DNA of 7,152 nt from an uncultured bacterium. GTDB lineage: Bacteria > Planctomycetota > UBA1135 > UBA2386. The notes beneath the pieces are model-generated. The model saw only the letters and a program-made list of their open reading frames with translations. It was not told the DNA's origin and made no database searches. Each line of letters begins with the position of its first letter. Position 1 is the stretch's first letter. The stretch is taken from contig CALKYL010000147.1 in the NCBI GenBank assembly GCA_938003515.1, forward strand, positions 1 through 7,152, given 5' to 3'. The position numbers were made by a program, and so were the translations under genes. Below, piece after piece: positions 1-5,277 of the stretch.

Positions 1-217
1 GGCACGGCGGCAGCAGGTAGGCGAGCACGATCGCGTCGTGGCCGCGCGGCTCGAGCACCAGCGCGCGCCGCAGGTGGTCGTGCTCGCGCTGCAGCCGGGC
101 GCGCTTGTCGGCCATCGTCGCGCCGCGCACCGCCGGCAGCCCGCCGGTCACGATGCGCGTCGGTTCGCCGGCGGTGTGCGAGTCGACGGCCTGGATCGCG
201 TGGGAGAAGCGCAGCAT
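1..217 (-). CDS. Proline racemase / hydroxyproline epimerase family protein, N-terminal part (cut by window edge)
   Basis: The first 72 codons of a minus-strand gene are present; the rest lies beyond the left edge. The N-terminus carries the family signature: residues 9-24 read IQAVDSHTAGEPTRIV, followed by a basic helix with RLQREHDHLRRAL and then LEPRGHDAIVLAYLLP (about 55-70). This is the usual opening of PF05544 proteins, cofactor-independent enzymes that invert the alpha carbon of proline or 4-hydroxyproline, or dehydrate trans-3-hydroxyproline. Family members are about 310-350 residues long. The catalytic residues (the Cys or Thr of the MCGH/T region near residue 90, and the second Cys or its replacement) are outside the window, so racemase, epimerase and dehydratase cannot be told apart. 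The start at 217 is 9 bases after the stop of the DUF1579 gene, with AAGGAG inside the end of that gene as a possible but rather distant ribosome binding site. The two are probably co-transcribed. No signal peptide is seen, so a cytoplasmic enzyme is expected. Confidence 0.88.
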   Translation of the reverse strand, partial: MLRFSHAIQAVDSHTAGEPTRIVTGGLPAVRGATMADKRARLQREHDHLRRALVLEPRGHDAIVLAYLLPPC

Positions 218-226
218 GCGCGGGCG

Positions 227-1290
227 CTACTTCTCCTTCCTGGCGTAGGTCGCGCGGAAGCTCTCGAACGGCGCCATCGTGCCGAAGATCGTGTGGCCGA
301 CGCCGCGCTTGCACGCGCCGGCGTCGTCGAACTCGATGACGAAGCGCTGCGCCATCGGCTGGCCCATCATCGTGCCGGCGCTGGTGCTGACCAGGGCGCC
401 GTCCTCGGCCCAGTGCAGGTCCATCTCGCCGACCATGCCCATGTTGTCGGCGAGACGCACCGGATGCAGTCGCGCTTGCCGTCCCAGGCCCAGAACGCGT
501 GGGACTCGTAGGCCTCGGGCGCCCCCGCGGCGTGGCCTTCGGTCCGGCCGTGCACGACGTTGCCGCCCCAGACGCTGCGGAACGAGTCGGTGCCGGTGAT
601 CTCGGTCATCGGCGCGCCCGGCATCATCGCCATCTGCCCCGTGAGGTCGTAGGTGCCGCACATCCGGGCGAGGCGCTGCATCGCGTCGTTCGGCGTCGCG
701 CCCATCCAGCCCTTCGCGCCGAACTCGCCGCGGAACTCGTCGCCGCGGCGCTCGAACGCGCCGTCGATGACGCGCATCGAGTCGCCCTCGGGCATCAGGA
801 AGTCGATCTGCATCGTCATCGCGTCGCCGTCGATGCGCACGCGGCTGCGCTCGGCGTAGGGCATGCCGCCCTGGTTCTGCAGCATCAGCTGCAGGAACGT
901 GCCGTCCGGCAGGATCTGCAGCTCCGCCAGCTGCACCTGGCCGGCGCTGTTGGCGATCGCGGCCACGTAGCGCTCGCGTTCGCGGTCCCAGCCGACGTAC
1001 GAGCGGAACACGAACGGCGCCGGGCTGCCTTCGAACTCGATCAGGAAGTCCTCTTCGACGAAGTGGCCGCCGAGCGCCCAGCGGTAGCTGCCGTGCGCGC
1101 GCCACGCGGTCTCGACGCCGCCGGGCTCGGACATCGTGCCCTTGCCGACCCAGTTGCCGACCATCGGAGCGAGCCTGCGCAGCTCGGGGGCCGGCTCCGC
1201 GGCCATGTCGTCCTGGGCGGGCAGGACGACCATGGGCAGCGCGGCGAGCAGCAGGGCGGGAGAGAGCAGACGGTCGAGGCGGGTGGTCAT
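227..1290 (-). CDS. Exported DUF1579 family protein with two tandem DUF1579-like domains; reading frame broken by a -1 frameshift
   Basis: The protein starts with a signal-peptide-like segment (MTTRLDRLLSPALLLAALPM, then VVLPAQ), so export is likely. A first DUF1579-like domain covers about residues 38-182, with LAPMVGNWVGKG, WALGGHFVEEDF and a YVGWDRERERYVA strand. A second covers about 205 to the end, with LARMCGTYDLTGQM, VWGGNVVHGRT and HAFWAWDGKRD. Frame one carries residues 1 to about 274 and reads out of homology after KRDCI. The remainder (VRLADNMGMVGEMDLHW through ARKEK, stop at 227-229) is in the frame reached by stepping back one base. Adding one base gives an intact 354-residue protein, which supports a single-base deletion. 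The start at 1290 is chosen because GAAGGA lies 8 bases upstream and a signal peptide follows. Upstream extensions of the frame run antisense to the DUF445 gene. DUF1579 has no established reaction; I assign none. It may be a genuine pseudogene or an assembly error. Confidence 0.85.
457..478 (-). other. Apparent one-base deletion / frameshift zone in the DUF1579 gene
   Basis: Above this zone the minus strand codes HAFWAWDGKRD in one frame; below it codes VRLADNMGMVGEM in the frame shifted by -1. Both frames stay open through the zone, so the exact site cannot be fixed, but loss of one base in or near the CCGG at 460-463 restores a single protein. No slippery heptamer of the X XXY YYZ type is visible, which argues against programmed frameshifting. 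Confidence 0.75.
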
Positions 1291-1298
1291 GGCTTCGG

Positions 1299-1304
1299 TC
1301 CTTC
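1299..1304 (-). promoter_or_regulatory. Ribosome binding site of the DUF1579 gene
   Basis: On the minus strand GAAGGA stands 8 bases before the ATG at 1290. This is a good Shine-Dalgarno match and decides the start against upstream in-frame codons. Confidence 0.7.
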
Positions 1305-1319
1305 GCCGGGTGCCGGCGA
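1303..1319. promoter_or_regulatory. Short inverted repeat beside the DUF1579 start
   Basis: TCGCCGG and CCGGCGA form 7-bp perfect arms around a 3-base spacer. In the minus-strand leader the hairpin overlaps the last two bases of the Shine-Dalgarno complement and ends about 12 bases before the ATG. It could dampen translation or be a small operator; in such GC-rich DNA it could also be chance. Confidence 0.35.
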
Positions 1320-1369
1320 GCCTGCCCATTCGACGCCCGATCGCCCGAGGAATCGACAGCGCGGCGGCG

Positions 1370-1398
1370 TTGAGCGGCCCGCGCCCGCTCGCCATACT
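1370..1398 (+). promoter_or_regulatory. Predicted sigma70-type promoter for the DUF445 gene
   Basis: TTGAGC at 1370-1375 and CATACT at 1393-1398 are separated by exactly 17 bases. They match TTGACA at 4 of 6 positions and TATAAT at 4 of 6, in a region that is otherwise nearly free of A and T runs. The expected transcript start, about 6-8 bases after the -10 box, falls near 1404-1406, only 3-5 bases before the ATG at 1409, so the message would be almost leaderless. Confidence 0.5.
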
Positions 1399-1408
1399 GC
1401 CCGCCCCG

Positions 1409-2023
1409 ATGCCCGGCCCCCCCGACCTCTGGACCTGGATCACGATCCCCGCGATCGGCGGCGTGATCGGCTGGAGCACCAACCAGCTCGCGGTGAAGAT
1501 GATCTTCCGCCCCGTCAAGCCCTTCCGGCTGCTCGGGTTGCGGATACAGGGCCTGGTGCCGCGCCGCCAGCAGGACCTGGCCCGGGCGATCGGCAAGGTG
1601 GTCGGCGACCACCTGGTCGAGCACGAGGACGTCGTGCGCGCGCTCGAGCGGCTCGACTTCGCCGGCATCCTCGGCAAGGTGCTCGACCGCGGGCTCGGGC
1701 CCAAGATCCAGGAGCTGCGCAGCCTGCCGCTGATCGGCGGGTTCCTGACGGAGGAGCGCATCGACGAGATCAAGCGCTCGATCGCCGACAGCATCCTGAA
1801 GCACAAGCAGGCGGTGCTCGACGAGGTCGAACGGGGCCTCGCCGAGGGCCTCGACGTGCAGCGCCTCGTCGAGGAGAAGGTCGCCGGCTTCGCCGTGCTC
1901 CGGCTCGAACGGCTGATCCTCGACGTCGCCGCGCGCGAGCTGCGCGCGATCGTCGTGCTGGGCGGAGTTCTCGGCGTCCTGATCGGTCTGGCGCAGGTGG
2001 GCTTCGTCTGGTGGCGGGGCTGA
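1409..2023 (+). CDS. DUF445 family membrane protein (short form)
   Basis: A 204-residue protein with the typical short DUF445 (PF04286) layout. An N-terminal membrane segment spans about residues 8-27 (TWITIPAIGGVIGW). It is followed by the family signature STNQLAVKMIFRP (23-35) and QGLVPRRQQDLARAIGKVV (47-65). An amphipathic, charged helical middle covers about 66-170, and the protein ends with LERLILDVAARELRAIVVLGG leading into a C-terminal membrane segment (about 180-201). Long members such as those of Bacilli are about 400 residues; about 200 is usual elsewhere, so this looks complete. The predicted form is a membrane protein with a soluble helical domain between two anchors. No biochemical role is established for the family. 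The ATG at 1409 is chosen because the DUF445 homology begins right after it and upstream sequence is antisense to the DUF1579 gene. No Shine-Dalgarno sequence precedes it, which fits the nearly leaderless promoter seen upstream. Confidence 0.9.
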   Translation: MPGPPDLWTWITIPAIGGVIGWSTNQLAVKMIFRPVKPFRLLGLRIQGLVPRRQQDLARAIGKVVGDHLVEHEDVVRALERLDFAGILGKVLDRGLGPKIQELRSLPLIGGFLTEERIDEIKRSIADSILKHKQAVLDEVERGLAEGLDVQRLVEEKVAGFAVLRLERLILDVAARELRAIVVLGGVLGVLIGLAQVGFVWWRG

Positions 2024-2030
2024 CCCCCCC

Positions 2031-2042
2031 GCCGGCGCCGGC
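2031..2042. repeat. Perfect 12-bp palindrome just after the DUF445 stop
   Basis: GCCGGCGCCGGC is its own reverse complement and begins 7 bases after the TGA at 2021-2023, preceded by a run of seven C. It is in the 95-base gap before the next gene. It has no loop or T-tract, so a terminator role is weak; a protein-binding site or chance are equally possible. Confidence 0.3.
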
Positions 2043-2118
2043 CGCTGCCCCCGCCGCGTTACGTGCCCCGTCCCGCGTGACTACGTTCCAGCGGCCCTCG
2101 CCGGGTCGCCTCCCGAAC

Positions 2119-3384
2119 ATGCCCGTCCCCATCCCCGTGCGCTTCGCCGTCGCGCTCTCCGTGTCGCTGCCGGCTCCCGCCCAGGAACCGCTGGCTCCGG
2201 CCTACCCCGAGCGCGACATCCTGTCGCCCTTCCGCGAGCCGACCGACGTCTATGCGCCGCCCGACGAGCTGTTCCGGCACCTGCGGGTGATGCAGAACCT
2301 GGCGGGCCGCCTGCCCGACAAGGTCTCGTACGACGACGAGGGCCGCGAGGTCGTCGACGACCCGTCGTGGCGCGCCGCGCGCGCCCGCGTCGAGGAGCTC
2401 GGCCTCGACGCCGGCATGCTCGCCCAGATGATGCGGCTGCACCGCGACGGCGCCCAACGCGACACCGCGTTCTACGCGGCGTTCCACGTCGACGACGTCA
2501 ACCACGTGCTCGAGCTGATCTCGCACATCCCGGGCGAGCCGCAGCGCCGCACGCGCGAGGCCGCGCTGCGCCGTGCGGTGCCGTTCGTGCGCGCGCATCT
2601 CGCGCGCCGCTTCGGCGACCTGTCGCCCGAGCAGCAGCAGGCCGTGCGCCAGGCGATCCCCGAGCCGGGCTCGCCGACGGCGCGGGCGCAGGGCATCACG
2701 CGCGCGCCGCTCGACTCGGACCACCTGCACGGCCTGCGCCTGGTGCCGTTCTTCCAGCTGATGGACCGGGACGACCCGCTCGACCAGGCGCAGGCGCTGT
2801 GGTTCCTGAAGGAGGTGTTCCGCGTGCGGCGCGACCTCGCCGAGCTGTGGCTCGAGCCCGCGCTGCCGCGCGTGCACCAGATCCTGATCGACGGCTCCGC
2901 GCAGGCGCGCGCCGAGGCGGTCGAGCTGCTGCAGGGCATCGGCCCCGACGACCTCGGCCCGCCGCCCGACGACGTCGGCGCGCTCTTGGACTGGGCCGAA
3001 CGCGCCGGCCGGCACATGTTCCCGCCGATCCGCAACCTCAACGACACGATCGTGCAGCTCTACCCGAGCCCGGAGCGCGACGCGATCGTCACAGCCGGCA
3101 CGAAGGCGCTCGAGAACTCGGGCATCGGCGACCCGTTCCGCGGCCAGAAGGACGACGGCCAGTGGTTCCGCGGCTTCCGCGTCGGCCACGTGCCCGACGC
3201 GCTCTCGCCGCTCGCGATCCCGGCCGAGGCGGTGATCACCGGCGTCAACGGCGCCGCCGTCGGCACCGCGCAGGAGCTGCTGCAGGTCGTGCGCCAGCAG
3301 GTGCAGGGGCCCCGGCCGCGGCGGCTGCTCGTCGAGTACGTGCACGGCGGCAAGCTGCACGCGATCGAGTACCGCATCATGTGA
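2119..3384 (+). CDS. Exported hypothetical protein with degenerate PDZ-like C-terminal domain
   Basis: A 421-residue protein. The first 22 residues (MPVPIPVRFAVALSVSLPAP, then AQ) look like a weak signal peptide with cleavage near AQ-EP, so it is probably exported. Residues 45-300 are mainly predicted helix, acidic and Arg-rich, with helical hairpins around 145-180 and 222-273 (for example LDQAQALWFLKEVFRVRRDL) that recall HEAT-type packing, though I see no clean repeat. Residues about 348-420 resemble a PDZ domain: WFRGFRVGHVPDAL fits a carboxylate-binding strand, then AVITGVNGAAVGTAQELLQV and a final strand pair ending HAIEYRIM. The usual Gly-Asp before the I-x-x-[IV]-N-G strand is replaced by Pro-Ala-Glu. 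I do not recognise the family. It sits 95 bases after the DUF445 gene on the same strand and may share its transcript. The start at 2119 gives the signal peptide; no Shine-Dalgarno sequence precedes it. Its codons carry the GC-rich third-position bias expected of a real gene. Confidence 0.8.
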   Translation: MPVPIPVRFAVALSVSLPAPAQEPLAPAYPERDILSPFREPTDVYAPPDELFRHLRVMQNLAGRLPDKVSYDDEGREVVDDPSWRAARARVEELGLDAGMLAQMMRLHRDGAQRDTAFYAAFHVDDVNHVLELISHIPGEPQRRTREAALRRAVPFVRAHLARRFGDLSPEQQQAVRQAIPEPGSPTARAQGITRAPLDSDHLHGLRLVPFFQLMDRDDPLDQAQALWFLKEVFRVRRDLAELWLEPALPRVHQILIDGSAQARAEAVELLQGIGPDDLGPPPDDVGALLDWAERAGRHMFPPIRNLNDTIVQLYPSPERDAIVTAGTKALENSGIGDPFRGQKDDGQWFRGFRVGHVPDALSPLAIPAEAVITGVNGAAVGTAQELLQVVRQQVQGPRPRRLLVEYVHGGKLHAIEYRIM

Positions 3385-3390
3385 CGCACG

Positions 3391-3412
3391 GCGCCCGCCG
3401 CCGGGCGGGCGC
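3391..3412. terminator. Bidirectional GC hairpin between convergent genes
   Basis: GCGCCCGCC at 3391-3399 pairs perfectly with GGCGGGCGC at 3404-3412 around a GCCG loop: nine G-C pairs. It fills the middle of the 40-base gap between the stops of two convergent genes, 6 bases after one stop and 12 from the other. There is no T-tract on either side, so it is not a classical intrinsic terminator, but a strong stem here could stop or stabilise both transcripts. Confidence 0.5.
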
Positions 3413-3424
3413 GCTCGACGCCGC

Positions 3425-5227
3425 TCAACGCAGCAGCGCGTCGACGTCGGCGACGATCGCGTCGGCCCAGGTCCGGTAGGCGGCCGGCGACAGGTGCAGC
3501 AGGTCCGGCATCACGGCCTTGTCGAGCGTGCCGTCGGCTCCGAGGAAGCGCGCGCCGATGTCGCGGCAGACGACCTTCGGGTCGCCGGCGAACGCCGCCG
3601 CCGCGAGCGCGCTGGCGCGCGCGTTCTTCTCGCGCTGCGCGTCGGGTTTCGCGCCGCGCGGGAAGATCGCGAGCAGCAGCACGTTCGCGTCCGGCAGCCC
3701 GCGCCGCAGCCGGCGCACGACGGCCTCGACGCCGGCCGCGATCTCCTCGGCGGTGCAGTCGCTGCCGTTGCTGTTGTTGGTGCCGATCATGACGACGACG
3801 CAGCGCACGTCGTTGTTCGCGGCCGCGAGCGCGTCGAGCAGGCCGTGGTCGAGCCGCCACAGCACGTGCTGCGTGCGGTCGCCGGACACGCCGGCGTTGC
3901 ACGCGCCGCGCGGCACCCAGACGTCCTGCCAGACCTCCTTGCCGCCGCCGCCCCAGCTCTGCGTGATCGAGCCGCCGGGCATGACCAGCCGCACGCCGCC
4001 GGCGCGCGCGAGCTCCAGGTCCTTGGCGACGCGCTCGCTCCACCAGCCGTCGGGCCGCGGCGTCGGGTGCACGGTGTGGGGCTCGCGCGTGAACACCGGG
4101 CTGGGCCCCTGCGCGCGTTCGTCGAGCTCCGCCAGGCGCAGCCGCACCGAGCGCACGAACGGCCGCGCCCCCGGCTCCCAGTGGCCGTAGGTGGTCAGCA
4201 CGAACGTGCCGTCGGGCAGCACCTCGACGCCCGGATACGCGCAGTCGGTGCCGCGCCAGTTGCGCGACAGCCGCACGCGATACTGCCCCTCGCGGCCGGC
4301 GACGAGGTCGTCGAAGGTGCCGACCCACGCAACCCAGTGGCCGCGCGTCGGGCTGCCGCGCGCCATGTCGCGGAACGAGAGCAAGAGCCGCCCGTCCGGT
4401 CCGTACGCGCCGACGTGGCGGTCGCCGGTCAGCGCCCGCGGCAGCGGCCGCGGCGCCGACCAGGTGTCGGCCTCGTCGTCGGAGAACATCACCTGGCTCT
4501 CGTACCGCCGGCGGTTCTCCCGCAGCAGCATCGCGAGCCTCGCGCCGTCGGGCGAACGCACGACGCCGGGCTCGCACAGGTCCATGTCGTCGCCGGACCA
4601 GACGACCGTAGGCTCGCCCCACGTCAGACCGCCGTCGCCGGAGCGCGTCTGGTAGACCGTGAAGCGCGTGCGCTGGCCGCCGTCACGGAAGAAGCGGCCG
4701 TCGTCGTGGAAGAACGCGGCGTAGTCGCCGTTCGCGAGCCGCACGACGCTGGCCATCGCGACGATGCCGCCGAACGGCGCGCCTTCGGGCCCGATCGGCG
4801 CGAGCTCGGTCCACGTGGCGCCGTCATCGGCCGAGACGCTGCTGCGGATCGGGAACAGGCCGGAGAACAGCACGAGCCGCGCGGTGCCGTCCTTCGGATC
4901 GACGAGGCGGTGGATCGTCGGAGTCTCCTTGCTCGTCGCCCAGCTCGCGGGCACCGGCAGCGGCGCGCTCCAGGTGCGGCCGCCGTCGGCGCTCTTCTGC
5001 AGCGCGATCGGGCCGCGGCCGTGTCCTTCCGGGTGCACGCACAGGATCGTCGCGCCGTCCGGCAGCAGCACGGTGGTCGGGTGCCCGAGGTAGGTGCGGC
5101 CGTCGCGCCGCACGGTGACCTGGCGCGCGACGTCGCCGTCGAGGTCGAGCCAGCGGATCGGCGTCTGGGCCGAGACCACGGCGGCGAACAGCGGCAGCAG
5201 CGAGGACGGGACGACGGGCGCGCGCAT
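3425..5227 (-). CDS. Exported BNR sialidase-like protein fused to a C-terminal SGNH (PAF-acetylhydrolase-like) esterase
   Basis: A 600-residue protein with an N-terminal signal peptide (about 1-20, ending VVSA-Q). Residues about 22-370 form a sialidase-like beta-propeller with Asp boxes: SADGGRTW (79-86), SADDGATW (132-139), SGDGGLTW (196-203) and a degenerate SDDEADTW (249-256). Conserved-looking E219 and R236 (EPGVVRSPDG then LLREN) and a CAYPGVEVLPDG stretch (329-340) follow. The classical RIP motif is replaced by YLGHP (46-50), so true sialidase activity is unproven. Residues about 390-600 are an SGNH hydrolase. Block I is GGSITQSW (Ser420, with Gly in place of the usual Asp). Block II is GVSGDRTQHVLWRL, block III is MIGTNNSNG, and block V is DLLHLSP (Asp575, His578). 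The catalytic Ser, Gly, Asn and Asp-His are thus all present. Together the halves suggest trimming of an acetylated sugar or sulfated/acetylated glycan outside the cytoplasm. The gene follows the beta-sandwich gene by 50 bases, probably in one operon. The start at 5227 is set by the signal peptide. Confidence 0.88.
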   Translation of the reverse strand: MRAPVVPSSLLPLFAAVVSAQTPIRWLDLDGDVARQVTVRRDGRTYLGHPTTVLLPDGATILCVHPEGHGRGPIALQKSADGGRTWSAPLPVPASWATSKETPTIHRLVDPKDGTARLVLFSGLFPIRSSVSADDGATWTELAPIGPEGAPFGGIVAMASVVRLANGDYAAFFHDDGRFFRDGGQRTRFTVYQTRSGDGGLTWGEPTVVWSGDDMDLCEPGVVRSPDGARLAMLLRENRRRYESQVMFSDDEADTWSAPRPLPRALTGDRHVGAYGPDGRLLLSFRDMARGSPTRGHWVAWVGTFDDLVAGREGQYRVRLSRNWRGTDCAYPGVEVLPDGTFVLTTYGHWEPGARPFVRSVRLRLAELDERAQGPSPVFTREPHTVHPTPRPDGWWSERVAKDLELARAGGVRLVMPGGSITQSWGGGGKEVWQDVWVPRGACNAGVSGDRTQHVLWRLDHGLLDALAAANNDVRCVVVMIGTNNSNGSDCTAEEIAAGVEAVVRRLRRGLPDANVLLLAIFPRGAKPDAQREKNARASALAAAAFAGDPKVVCRDIGARFLGADGTLDKAVMPDLLHLSPAAYRTWADAIVADVDALLR

Positions 5228-5277
5228 GCGGTGTTCGTAGCGGCCCTGCCACGGACCGCCAGACCCGCACGCGAGAA

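Noticed and set aside
450..480. Programmed -1 ribosomal frameshift in the DUF1579 gene
   Set aside because: No slippery heptamer is seen, and nothing in the family calls for it. A deletion or sequencing error is simpler.
1136..1408. Longer start for the DUF445 protein
   Set aside because: The extra residues have no homology to the family, are antisense to the DUF1579 gene, and precede the predicted promoter.
1291..1806. Longer start for the DUF1579 protein
   Set aside because: The extension is antisense to the DUF445 gene. A good ribosome binding site and signal peptide mark 1290.
2059..3360. 433-codon minus-strand open frame opposite the PDZ-like gene
   Set aside because: Its composition is Arg/Ala/Val/His-rich shadow sequence. 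The plus frame has a signal peptide and PDZ-like pattern.
499..3384. Very long plus-strand open frame of 961 codons
   Set aside because: Only the part from 2119 on is protein-like. The earlier part is an Arg/Ala/His/Pro-rich shadow antisense to the DUF1579 gene and out of frame with the DUF445 gene.
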